64,000 bases of DNA. Source: Rhea pennata. Lineage: Eukaryota; Chordata; Aves; Rheiformes; Rheidae. Within the stretch, counting starts at the first letter, position 1; every line of letters begins with the position of its first letter. Both the position numbers and the translations under genes were made by a program. Positions 12,001-24,725 of this stretch are shown one piece after another. The DNA lies in the NCBI RefSeq assembly GCF_028389875.1, contig NC_084667.1:59622570-59686569 (forward strand), written 5' to 3'. The notes beneath the pieces are model-generated. The model was not told where the DNA came from and did not search any database. It was given only the letters and a program-made list of their open reading frames with translations.

Positions 12001-15000
12001 ATGGAGACACTGTAAGATACTGTCCTTCAGTGGGTTTTGTAAAGAGGAGATACAGTTGAAGTAATTTATAATATGCATAGAGTCTCAGCAGTCTGCTGAG
12101 AGAGCTTCCTTCAGCAATTACCTATAAGAATAAAATAAAAAGCATTTATTATTGATATGCACATTCTACCTATTAAAAGATATTTCTTCTGATTTTGTTA
12201 ATTTTTTATTTGTAGGCTTCAAAGGAGTGTAGAGTAAGACAAATGTGGAGAGGGAAGAAAAATATATGCCTTAATGTATGAATGTAATGTATGAAGTTTA
12301 CATATTTTTCGTTTGATGGATTTATGGTTTTTAATTACACCTTCATGTCTTGCACTGGGATCCCTGGGGGCCCTTTCTGAATTTCATGCTTATACTCTTA
12401 TGAATATGAGATGCTTTAACCTGCAGCCTTGTATATTCTTACTGCCATTTGACTGACCTCTGGTGAAGCTGCTTTTTATTCAAGAGCTTAAAGTTTGTGA
12501 CTTTAACCAAGAGCTAAACATTCAGAAGACTTTTTTTTGATTTAAAGAGTTTCTCAGGCTAATGTGTTTTACATGTGAAATATAGGCTGTGAATGGCTTT
12601 TGCTGCTTTCTGGCATGAAAGGATGGACTTTGCACTTGGCATATGCCAGTTTGCTCACAAACGTGTGTAAATTGGAGCAGCACCTTGGCTGCTCTTAGCC
12701 TATGGCCTTACTGGCTCCCCATGGGCTGTTTCGCAGTGGAAAATAGCCCTGTCTTTGGCAACAGCCCTTTGGGGAGCCATGACAGGGTTTACGGAAGAGT
12801 ATTTTCAACTAGATACAGTCCTGAATCTGGCGGTACATCTCTTTACTTCTGACTTCTGTTACATATGTAAGCTGATTTTCATTTCACAACAGTTTGCATC
12901 ATGGTTCATTTATCGAAAGTGGAATCGAAAAACCATGTTAACAGGTGGAAAATGAAGCCTGTTGGCTCTGTGTAGTTTCAGTTGATTTACACTGATGAAG
13001 CAGGAGGAAATCAGCCTGCAGAACTCGATCCATGAGTATATTTCAAATCTCTCCCTGCATAGGTGTAGCATTACCTCTGTGTGCTTTTTTCCAGCACATC
13101 CTCTTAATTTTTCCATTCACTGGGGATATGATCATCTACTTGTGGAAAAAATTATAATGCCAAGGTCTGTTTGGTGTAACTAAGACATAGCTTATCCAAA
13201 TCTAGCCGTGGCTCATCTGTGAGGCATACAAGCCAGATTGGTACTACTGAAACTTTTTAAAAGAAATTTGCCATTGGACTGACACTGAGCTTGAATATTC
13301 AACCTGTGGCATTTGAAAACAGCTGAAATGAGAGAGAGAGAGAGTGAGTGGGTGCCTACTGGTGCCTCCCTCTGCGAAGGCAATACAAGGATACCTGAAG
13401 AGCAGCAGCATGGTATTTGGGCCTCTTCTCTGAGATTTGTGCTGTATATGCTTTTACTGTCTGTCCATGGCTGTTAGGAAGTACACACAGCCCAGGAGCA
13501 AAAGAGCTCTGATCTGTGCTGCAGGAATTGAGTTGGGTGGCAGCATCTTACTGGCAAATCTTTTGATGATGTGAAAGGTATGGTATAGACGGGGTGGGCT
13601 TTCCTGACCTGCCCCAAGTTCTTCACTGGGTTTTTTTGTTACTGTGGGAGGGCTTGCTGCTTCTAGCATTGAGTGCAATGGAAAGGGTGTAGAGCAGAAG
13701 ACAGTTGAAGAACTCTAATGCAGAGCAGAGGTAAACACTTGATCCTGGGAAGTGAACACAAATGAGAATGCAGGAGCATTGTTTTCTGAGGTAATACACT
13801 GGAATATCTTTATTTTTCTGTTTTCTTTCTGCAGCTTCCATTTCACTTCCCCTTGCTAGTCCAGGTTCGATGTGGTTTTCTTTCCTCATGCCACTGGAGT
13901 GACAGCTCTGCTTGCTGGTGTTTGAACTGGTCCAGGGCATCCCCTCTGCTTAGGTGTAACAGTACAGAAGCAGCTCATCCATGTCTAAGGAAGTAGGCTG
14001 AAAAATAGCTATGATTGTTCGACAAGAAAAAATGTAAACCTACCGAGTGAAAAATCAGCTTCTTTCTTTGCCTCAACGGGATTCTTTAAGTCTTTGCAAG
14101 AGCACAAGAGTTAAGGTAATCCTGATCTCAGAGAGGACTTAACCCAGGAGTCTTGTAGCTCAGTGGAGTACAATACAGGAGTGAAATCAGTGTGAGATTA
14201 GAATAAGCTTCATTATCTTCAAAGAATGTTTACTTAATGGTTTGGGAATCAAAATCTGTGTTTGTAGGCAGAGGTAGGAAATGTCCTCAGGCAGGTGCTG
14301 ATAGCACTAAGCAGACGCTGGTGTTGCTCGTAGAGCCTCCTTACTGGCACGTGTGCTTCTCCCGCCCGCGTGCCTGGTGGGCCAGCACTGCCTTGTGCTC
14401 TCACGCACCCTCTGCAGCCGTCTTTAAGAGATTGCCAAGGTGATTTTGGACAGCAAGGACTGAACCCAAGCAGTATCCTTGTAGCTGTTATGCCATTTCT
14501 CTCATGTCCTGGCAATGCTAGGCTTTACAGAGTGATTATGTGGACAGTCTTTAGCCTCTGACTTGTTTTCTTCATTGTTTTTCTGTAATTTTCTTCCAAA
14601 TTCCTGTTGATTTTCAGGGAAGAGGTACTTGCAGCACAGCTTCTGGAAGTGTACCCTGAGTTAGTCTCCTCTAGAGTCTGTCTATGGGATGAGATGGACG
14701 GTAAGGGAGAAGGAGGTTGCTACCCTGCTTTTCAGTGGTGGATCGTTAGCAGCACGTCCCGCAGGGCAGTGCTGTGGGTGTCACTGACCGTGTGGTGCCA
14801 GTTTTCCGGGGAGGCATGTTCTGGCAGGGGAAAGAGGAATGGTGATAACGGCCTCCATCCAAAACCCTACCTGGGTAACAACCTGAGGAATCAAGCTCTA
14901 CAGATTTCAGGGCAATATGGTTTGTATTTTTCTTAAGGAAAATACATCTATACATTTTCCTTAAGATGGTGGTTAGAGAATTTTTTGAAGTGCTCAATCA

Positions 15001-18000
15001 CAGATGAGTTTGGCTTCTTTAAAATCTAAAGAGATGAGCAGTGTTGTCTAACCCTGGATGTTTTATCTATCGCTTGTAATCATGTGGAGGACAATATGCA
15101 GTTGGTTTGGATTTTTGGAGGATTCCCATGTGGGACTCGGTGCTTTTCTGTTTTTTCCATCTGTGGAGTTCCTTTTGATGGCAGTGAAGTTACTTCTGAT
15201 CTGCAGTACAAAGGACAATTTGATGTATAGACTGCTATGTAAAAGCTGCAGTAAATTTAATTTGGAACCAGTTGGGAGGTATAAACATATTCCACATGCA
15301 AGTGTTTAGCTCTTTCCTTTTTCTCATGAAAACACTTGTGTAAAAAACGGTCTTTAAAGCAAATTTATGCTTCCCTGGTATTTTTGTTGGAAGGCAGAGA
15401 AGCGATGCAGTGTTCCAGGCAGAGATGTTTTTGTTCCAGGCAGTTTTGAATGTGCGTTTGATGCTGAGTCTTTGTTCAGTCCAGTCCTATGTCATTTATG
15501 ACTCTGGAGTAACTAGGTATGCAGAGCTGGAGGAAATCCGGTTTTATATGTTCCTATTCTAAGAGACCCTCAGTAGGGATAACAATAATGCCACTTAGTG
15601 AGGTAATGCGTAAACATAGTAACAAATGAAAACGTGCTTACTCTTTACCAAAACAGAAGAATAGCTTATGAAGCATGATGTTGTCTGTGATGCATGTAGA
15701 TAATCCGACCTGCTTCGGTTTGTCGAATAAGAAATTAGCTAAGGGAGCCTAAACAGTGTCTCGCAAGGAACCTGTCCCTCTGGTTGTAAAGGAGATGTCA
15801 GCGAATGTTAATGAGAATTTAAAAGTAGGAGGAGCCCTATCATAACCCAGCAAAGCCAGTTGAAAGGTTTGCCTTGACTTCAGCGGTCAGTTGATTCCTG
15901 TTTGGGGTTGAGGGTTGCATAGCTCAGTGCAATGTGCTGTCACGAGTCCAAGCGAGGCTGTCGCTTCCAGTGAAAGTGGTGCATGGTGTGCGGTAAAACT
16001 GGGAAAACCTTGGGTTTGTGTCTGTCTTCTTGGTGTTCCTCTCAATACAGTGTGGGAAAGAAAAAATGAAGTTGTCCCCTGGTTTTTCCTTCCCTGTGCT
16101 GAATGAAGCAATTTTCAGGAAGGACTAACTTTCTCATGGAGGATCAAATTTCTTTATCAGTTTCTTAAGGAAGTCAAAGCTTGGATTTAAAGTGTTTGAT
16201 CTTGGTCAGTAGATGAACAGCAAGTAAGAAAACAGGATGAAATCTTGTAGCAATTCTGGGAAACTATGGACATTTTTGGAAAAATAATATTTTTTTTCTT
16301 CAGCCAGCTTTCCTAGGAACATATGTGAGTAGCGTGAAACATCCCAGCACCAGGCTACTGGTTTCGTTTGTGCTATAGACTTCCTTAGGGACCTAGTGCA
16401 AATCAACTAGCATTACATTTTTTAAATGCATTTACTGCATTTAGCATATGCGTTTTGCCCAGCATGCCCTTACAGATTGGTGAATTGCATACATACATAC
16501 CATAGCTCTCCTGTTGGCCTTCCTTATATATGCACTGTTTTTATATGTATTACTGTGGTGCATATACTTAAAAATTACATTGTTAGTCTCCCTGTACCAT
16601 CATTATTTTTGTCTGTTAAACAGCAGTGATCAATTTTCTTTGAATGAGTAGGCAGTCATACTTGTGTCATATTTTAAGAACACTTGGAAGATATAAACCT
16701 CTTTAAGTGGTGTGATTTATCTTGTTTTTCTTTATTTGATTCCTTAAATGTCAAACAATTTTAGAAGTTCCTAAGGTTTGCCTCTTTTCTTTGGGAAGTG
16801 TTTGTTGAAGAGAAGCCAGCTGGTGTGTGGAAAGCGTTGCTCTCTGAAGAGCTGGGTGTAATCAGTTTGGCGGGGGAGAAAGCAGTGACAGTTGCCCTTG
16901 GCTTTTCCCTTTGTTTTTTCTTTTTTTCTTTTTTCTCCCCTAAAAGTCGCCAACTTACTCCGTCGATTCAATGCTGCAACACGTTTGCCTGTGAAATGCC
17001 CGTTAGGAAGCGAAAGATGCCTGAGATGTGAAGAGTTGGCTGGTATTTGCTTGACCTATGCTGATGAGTCCCGACATGTCTGATTCCTGCCCCGTTGAAA
17101 GAGGATCTGATGCACGGAGCTGCTGTGTGGTGACCCCCTTCCAGTGTGGGGGGGTGCGTGGGCATGTTCCCTCCCACCTCTGCCAGGGCGCCAGCTACCT
17201 CCAACGTCTCTTCTCTCCTGCGCTTTTGGTGGAGACAGCCCCACCAGGAGACCTGATGGTGGGAGGGAGTGGATTGGCCACATTTGTGGAGGAGGAGGTC
17301 ACGTTGTCTCCCTTATGCAAAAGGTGCTTCATGGTGGAGTATTTAGAGTGAGGAAGCGAAGGGGTGTCTATGCATTTGGCATCACATTTTAACTGCCTAG
17401 TGGAAAGTGCAAACGGGAGGTGACTTTATAATGTGGGCTTGAAATGTCTCCCTCTCCCAGACCCCCATAAACACGTGGCTCCAAGATGTAGGAGGGAGGG
17501 AAACTGCCATTAACAGCTGCTTTCCAGAAACACTTGAGATTAGAGTCTAATGAGTATGTATCACCCCTGGTATATCTTGCTTGTTTCAGGTTATGTTGTG
17601 ATGGCAGTCGTGATCGTTATCTCATATTAATTTTCTAGAACGTGATGTATGTGGATACACTACTGCACTCAGATTTCACTGCAAGATTAGACACATGTTT
17701 AGGAAATTAGTAATGAGAGAAAAACGCGTAATTAAAAATGATATCAGTTTGGAAGCTCATCCATCTTCAGCAGCTTACTGGAATAAAAAGGAGTCTTACA
17801 CAATGCTTAGTGGTGGGAAAACACCCTTGGCTTTCTATGTTTTAAACAGGAAGGAACTATTTAAATGAAAGACTTAACAATAGTAATCAGGGCATTTGCT
17901 TGGGAACACTGGATTGTATATTGTAGCTGCATAGTGTTGAGGTAACCTGAATTGTGTATAGCTGAGATGGATATTCTTATATTTGTTTTCTTTTGATGAT

Positions 18001-19289
18001 GTCTCCAGACAGAAGAAATTTTCTTGCTTTTTCAGACCCTTTTAAAAAGTAATTGGGTCCTTGTACTGAAAATAGCATTCACATTTTGAGACAGTCAGAT
18101 TTGCATATGCTGAGTATTGGCCATAGTGTTATGAGGCTGCACAGTTAACAATTTATTTGTTTCCTGAGATGTGCAGTTTTATGTGAAATATCTTAAATTC
18201 AGAGGCTGCATCAGAATTTTAGCTCTTCATTCCCAACGACCATTGTAAAATTGCCATATGCCTAAAAATGTGCTCAACACAACTGTGATTGTTCAGACTC
18301 TGAATTTCCTCTCATTTTATGATGGGATCCTTAGTTTAAAATAAAATTATTCTTCTTCAGCAGTAGGAGAAATACCACTTGATTATATGTGATTCATTGT
18401 AAAATGCAATAACTTGAAGCATTTCAAACAGTACACATGCTTTATTTGAGTTTTTATGCCATTTTTGGTGAACAGTTAACAGTAACATGTTGTGATTTTT
18501 GTTATGATATGTCCATAAACTCAGTTGTTTTTCTCTTTGGTCCAGCTTATAAACACATAGAAAACCTAAGCAGATGTTGGAGCAATAATCAGGTGTACAT
18601 TATAGTACTTTGCAAAGTTTTAATTGCTGCAGGGATATTCTCTAGTTAATGGATCTGTTTATTAAGTGTTTCTATCTGTCATGTCTTACACGGGAGCTTT
18701 TTTAAAATGTCATATTTTCAGGCTAAATCTGGCTATTTAGTGTAGGGACAGCCTCTGTGTAAACTTGCAGAGGAAAGTACGTTTTGGCCACAGTGCCCAT
18801 AGCAGTGTAGCTGCAGAACTGCTGAATCGCATGTGTGCAGAGCTGTGCGTAATTTGGGATTTTGATAAACTCATTGAACTTTTTAGACTTGTAAGTAAGT
18901 TTGGCATGTGGGGGCCTGAGTCACATTTGGGCCTTTGAATGGTACCAATATATAAATATTTACTCTTGCCTCTGTAAGCACTTTGGCAAAAAGCCGAGCG
19001 TGGAAAGGGCGCCCTCGTGATGTGCAGGATGCCTCTGACTTTGGCTGCGGAGTTTGGAGCAGAAGCCTCTTTCTGCCTTTGAGTGCCTGTCGATTGTGGT
19101 CACTGTGTGTCCACCTTTGAGGAACATCGGCTGTTGTTTTCTGGGAGGCAGGATGATGTATGAGAAGGGTATGGCTGGGATGACTTAACAAGGACCTGCA
19201 ATTCTCATTGGTGTTGGGAGCGGGGAGCCTTGAAGTTGGTGGCCAAGTGACACCTCTTCTCTGGGAGCTGGAAGCCGGCTGCCGTCGTG

Positions 19290-19319
19290 GAGAACACCAG
19301 CAATTCCCTTGGTGTTCTC
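19290..19319. repeat. Perfect 10-bp inverted repeat with 10-nt spacer
   Basis: GAGAACACCA at 19290-19299 is the exact reverse complement of TGGTGTTCTC at 19310-19319. The transcript could form a hairpin. The arms contain steroid-receptor-like half sites (AGAACA/TGTTCT) but not at the usual 3-nt spacing. Confidence 0.8.
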
Positions 19320-20066
19320 TGTACCACTCGTCCACCAAGAACTGGCTTTCCTGAAGGGGTGCGAGGTGGCTTAGTCTCCCTTGATGATCACTCTGGGGAC
19401 CACGTTGCCAAATGTGGTATGGAGCAGACGTGGATGTTGCTGGAGAATGCCCCATGCTTATTGCCCAGAACAACCGTATGGTAGGAAAAGAAGACTCCTG
19501 GGTTCATGTCCCTTTGCTGCAGCATAGATTTGGATCCAGGCCAGGCCATAGAACCAGGACTTGGTCTTTTATGAGTGATATTATGTATTGATGGAATAAA
19601 GAGAAAATCTTTTCCTCAGAATTAAATAATTGCTTCCTTGATGAAAGAACCCAACATCTGGCTCTTGTGCTCCATGTATTTTGTCATGTAGATGGAACTG
19701 TTTGCTTTGTTCCTTGCAGTAATGTTAACTTACTAATGTATGAAGCTGTTTCCAGGTCACTGGAAAATCACATATAAATCTTTATTACACGTACTTGATT
19801 GTCTTTAACTCTTTATAAGATATAATTAGTGTCCGGTAATCATATTGTGGTACTGTTGCTGTGATTACACTAGTAGTTAGTGTGCAGTGCAATTCTGGTT
19901 TTATAGAGTGAAGCTAATGTTAGCTTGATTAAAATAAAGGACAAACATCAGCCCGTGTTGTTGGCCAGTAAATTTTCTCACCTTTCAGCTGCTCGGTTTC
20001 ATTGCCTCCTGCGGTTTCGAGATGTGACTGTCTGCCAGGGAGTGGGCTGTGATTAAAAAGCAGTGA

Positions 20067-20091
20067 TTTTTTTTTTTTTTTTTTTTTTTTT
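20067..20091 (+). repeat. T25 homopolymer
   Basis: Run of 25 T on the gene's coding strand, with no recognisable retroposon body beside it. Confidence 0.9.
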
Positions 20092-23000
20092 AATACGTGA
20101 TGCTTCAGGGTGAAGTGCAGACACTTTCAATAACGGTGTCTGCAGTGGGAGGGAAGAAGTGGATTACGGCAGGGTCTTCAAGGACAGTGACTTGGCCCAA
20201 GCATGAGTGCCTAGCAATGTTTTGATCCTATTATAATGAATAGCTGCTGGTTCCTGTTGTTGTTTCTGTTTTGATTGAGTGCCCAGCCTACGTATGGCGG
20301 AGATAGGATGTTAGGGCAGGGAAAGGAAGTAACTGTCAAAAGTGCATCTCCCTTAGGAAAGCAAGAATGCGAAGGCATGGTAGAATTGGGGTTTAAAAGC
20401 ACTTATTTTTCTTTGATTTTCATAGCGCACTGACTGTATGCAATTTTCCGCATGCTGGGTAATGGAAAGTTGGCCCCAGAGGAGGTTGCTTTGTAAGTCA
20501 AGTTTGGGATTATAAAATCAATCACTGTTGGGTCACTAATTGGTGTGGAAGATAGGAATTTCCTATACAGTATGATAAGTTCATTGTTTTTTTGGCAGTG
20601 TGTGCAGTGAGCTGTTTAGCCAAGGATATTCTTTCCTGGTTCTGTTGTTAAGTCAGGAAAAGCATCAGATCATTTATAGTTACGCCCAGCTCGCTGGTAG
20701 TAGTAAGGAGGAGAGGGAAGCTCAATGTCGTACCGAATCTGCATGTGTTTCACGAAGTTTGTTTTCGTCGTTCTGTGGCATGATAGTGAAGCTTGGCAGC
20801 CACATGGTAATAGGGAAGATGGATTGCTCTTGGTGTTAAGCATCTCGCATCTCTGAGTTTATGTCAACACACGCATTCTTCCAGCAGCAGCATCTGGCTC
20901 GTTGGCAGGATCTGCGGACAGTTGTTCGGATCGCTCTGGAGATGCCTCTGGCTGTCATGTGGCTGCTGGCTTGGCCAAGCTACTTTGTTATTCTAGCTGG
21001 TCCTGTCTTTATTTATTTATTTTTGGGCTTACCTTTGATTGTGATGAATCACTTTTGTGATTGTGGTCTTGAATAAATCTTGCTGAACTTTTTCATGCAG
21101 GGCCTTCCATGAAATGCCGGTGTGAATTTGTATCAGTGACGAGCTGCTGATTGGAGCTGGAGCAGTAGCGTCCCAGGCTGTGCCTTCTGTGCAGGTTTTC
21201 CCTGTGAATCATGGCATGTCTTGTGAAAGAAAACACACATTTTTGAGCATATCCTACATAATGAATTTCTCTGACACTAGAACTGCAAGCATAAATCAGA
21301 TTTTACCACACCTGACACAGAGTCAGTGTCCAGGATGGTACTGTCTCATGAGCTGAGTCCTGCAATCAGCCAATCTGATTTCTCAAATTGATCAGAGACA
21401 GTAAAGTTTCTGGCCCAGCTGATGTAATCTGGCACAGGAGCAAAGCATAGTGTGTGTCAGCTCTGGATTTACATCATCTGAAGTACTGTCCCTGTAAGTT
21501 TGATTGTATGTTTTTATTCATATACCTGTACTTTAAAAACGTAATTCTTTCAGAAGTGCAGTGGCTTTGGAAGATATGCACGTCAAATGAAAGTCAGTGT
21601 TCCTTAAAATACTACAACATTTGTTTTCATTAAATAAGCCTGTTGGGGTCAACTTCTTCTCATTGAAATTAGCAGGTCTGTGATCTGCAGGATGCCTGAC
21701 GAGATGGTTATTTTTGTTGGCCTTAAACTCTAATGATCTGTGGAACCGCTTTAGCACCATCCACAGTTAGACAGGTTTGACTTGCTGTCAGATTTTAAAG
21801 TATTTTAGCAAAGCATGATTGCCCACAATTTCCTTTCCCTTTTTTTTAAATGTGCATTTACATTTATAATAGGAATAAGAAACACTAGATGAGTGTTTTT
21901 TTTTTCTTAATGGTTTACTGCAAATGGTTTACTGACACAATAACTAGTGCCATAAAACTTCATTTTTAAAATGGGAGGAAACTGCCATATTAGTTTAGCC
22001 TATCACCTAATAACTGTAGACATGTTTTCATGGACATATTGTGCAATGAAGAGACAAGGAGGTGAAAGAAGAATGTTCGCTGTTGATTTGAAGTTAGGAG
22101 TGGAGATGCTGAAACTCAGAGGGTGAAATGCTAACTTTGTACTCAGTCTGAATTTTGCCATGGATGCCTTTAGGGCCAGAATGTCACCCAGGGGCTGTAG
22201 TTGCTCTTCCTAGAAGAACCCTTTCTTCCTCAGTAGCTCGCCCTTTTCCAGCAGATGAAGAGGCAGCTTCTTTCCCAAGGTCCTAGAACACAAAATAAAA
22301 AGAACCTCTTATGCAGTGATTTCAATTACAGGGAGACATAAGTGTATGCTATGATGTTAGGCATTGTCTGCATTTGTGGAACTTCTGTAGAAGGAACAGT
22401 AGATGCCATAAATATTTAAAAGCCCTTTAAGAGTGTCAAGTAGAGCGAGCCAGAGCCTTTCGTCTCTCCGCCTCTCCGTTGCTGGTTTTAATAGGATCTG
22501 GCTTGAAGGGTGTTGAAAGTTGTTGCCAGGTATTTGACTGCTCTTTTGAGGAGGCTGAAAGAGTTTAGAGGTGTTCTAGCAAGCCATCTCTGGGCATGCC
22601 TGCATGTATGTGTGTTAAAGGAGATACAAGCTCACTCTGCCCATGTTTATAGTATGTTTATGTTCTGTGTTGTAGCCAAGCCTATTAACATTTCAAGATG
22701 CTCTGAGCATGGGTCGAATAGGTTTGTGTCTGCTTGTGGGCATAACCACGTTGATTTATATTGGTAGAAGAGAGACCTTAGGCAAGGGGAGTTGCTGCTC
22801 TTTGATTACGCCAGCCCTGTGCGTGGGGAGAGGTTGCACAACGCATGGGCTTCACGGGACCACTGCAGGGCTTCTTGCAATAACTTCTGCATGGAGGCAT
22901 TAATCACAGGGCTGTCACTGTCCGGCGCACACCCGCGTGACGGGCTGCGCTGATACAGGAGAGCAGCTCACAAAAGGAAGTCTCTTACTTGATGTTTAAG

Positions 23001-23242
23001 TTGCTTAGAAAATGTTCAAGGCCTTCCTGTACGTCCCAGTCAAGTATTTTAAAGATTCGAGGCTGCTTATCTGGTTTGTTGTGCACAGTTCCCTCCTTTC
23101 TTCACCTGCTGGGGAAGGAGCAAAACAAATTAACTGATCTGACATAGGACTATTAGAAATTTGGTAGAAAAGGGTTTTTTGATACTGTGTAGGTAAATAG
23201 CTGATGAAGAACAATAGGAACAAGAAAAGCAACATGAATATC

Positions 23243-23269
23243 TTACTACTGCTACTACTATTACTACTA
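23243..23269 (+). repeat. Imperfect CTA/TTA triplet repeat
   Basis: Short run of ACT/GCT/ATT-type triplets (TTACTACTGCTACTACTATT and on). Low-complexity microsatellite, no coding support. Confidence 0.7.
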
Positions 23270-24227
23270 ATCTTGTTCTTACTGTGACACTGCTACCACC
23301 ATTACAGGAGCCTGGTTCATGGTCCACGCTGCACAAGCTCAGTAGAAAAAAAAGAAAAGATGATCTTTGTCTAAAGGGTTTATCATCTAAAGAAAATACT
23401 GAAATAAGAGAAGCATATAAATAAAGTATTGTCACTGAGCTGTTTAAGTTTTTGGGAAATCTTCAGGTAACTAGTCCTTGTCATTCTTTGTTCAGTGCAT
23501 ACATTTGAGTGTTAGATATCTCTGTCCATTTATCATTGTGTGGGTGTCTGGGGGAAAATATTGTTTTGTGTGTGTATGTGTTTTTTTTTTAATTGTTTGT
23601 TACTCCTGGAAACCTGATCAACATATTTCTGGGTCAGAGGAGTAACAGGTTTAATAGGCAAATTTTTATGAAGAGGCTGTGAAGTTTGATAGCTGGATCT
23701 CTAGAAGCATCTGGGCAGATAAGCCTATAGACAACTATGGATTCATTTTTTTCATGCCATCCTGTTACCAGCATTTTTAATATACCATCACAACCCTGAG
23801 ATGTCTTCCACTTTTAATCTGGTCTGGCTAGTTTGCATTCTTTCACTGCTCCTTTCAGTTGGCTTTGCAATGAGTTCTTCTGAATCTTTGGAAGACGACA
23901 ATCTGGTTACTGTAATGCAGCTAGTGCTTTCTCTCTCTCTTTTTTTTCCAATTCTCATTTCTGAGATTTTAATCAATCTTATGTTTAATTCTAGAATGTC
24001 CTGGACAGACAGGAGTGGTTGGGACTAATGCCATCTAATTTAGGTACCTGACTTAGATTCTTAAAATTACCCTCTGAACCTGTAGGGAACAATTCCATCC
24101 TTTTTATCTGTAACAGTAGATTGAAAGACAAATATATTGGGTGAGTATAAAGAACGTTTGGGGGATAATGATGATGGACTATGAGTATTTGGCAAAAGAG
24201 GAATTATTGGAGGTGGTACTAGGCACT

Positions 24228-24725
24228 AAGATCAGAGGAATGTAGAGCTGGAAAGGATATTCAGTTCTTCAAAAGGTAGTCCAGCTTTGCTAGCTGAGAT
24301 GGGAACACCTATCTCCAGATCACTTCCCACGGATGCTTCTCACCTGCTCTTTAGAACCTGCGGTGAGAGAAGGAGATTTCATAACATCTTTTTTTAAGCC
24401 TTACCAGTATTTACACACCTTTTGAAAGTTTTTCATCGTACTTGATCTAAGGCGTTCCTGCTGAAAAGTAAGATGACTTCTTCTTTTCCTTTCCAAAGCA
24501 GACACAGAAAGGAATTGGTCATCAGTCTCTTTATATCTACCTTCTGTGTACTGGAGGAGTCTTCTCAAGTCTCTTCACAATCTTCTGTCTTCTAAACTGA
24601 ATGAACGACCAAGCCTTTAAACTTCCTACATCGTTGTTTTCTAAACTGCTTATTTTCCTGTAGATATTCTCCAAATGGTCTGTCTGCATCTCCTATTTGT
24701 ATGGCTGAGATCATACTTCATCACT
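24228..24725 (-). mobile_element. Ancient CR1 LINE fragment, antisense orientation
   Basis: Reads as the reverse complement of an old amniote CR1 3' part. Recognisable blocks, in + strand order, are TGTAGAGCTGGAAAGGATAT, GTAGTCCAGC, CACCTGCTCTTTAGAACCTG, GGAGATTTCATAACATCT, the AGTCTCTTCACAATCTTCTG and TCTTCTAAACTGAATG blocks, and ATATTCTCCAAATGGTCTGT. It is highly diverged with small indels, so it is much older than the copy at 8812. Boundaries are approximate. Confidence 0.8.

Larger units (their letters stand above)
9051..24227 (+). other. Intron 2, middle part: unique AT-rich sequence
   Basis: About 15 kb without a supportable exon, RNA gene or large repeat. It contains a short GA run (13330-13345), a perfect 10-bp inverted repeat at 19290-19319, T25 at 20067-20091, T10 tracts and a CTA-type triplet run near 23243-23269. 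A 196-codon minus-strand open frame at 18883-19473 has no recognisable domain and is treated as chance. Confidence 0.65.

Noticed and set aside
18883..19473. 196-codon minus-strand open frame
   Set aside because: No recognisable domain, no initiation context or splice structure, no poly(A) context and no repeat identity. Treated as chance, although a decayed retrosequence cannot be fully excluded.
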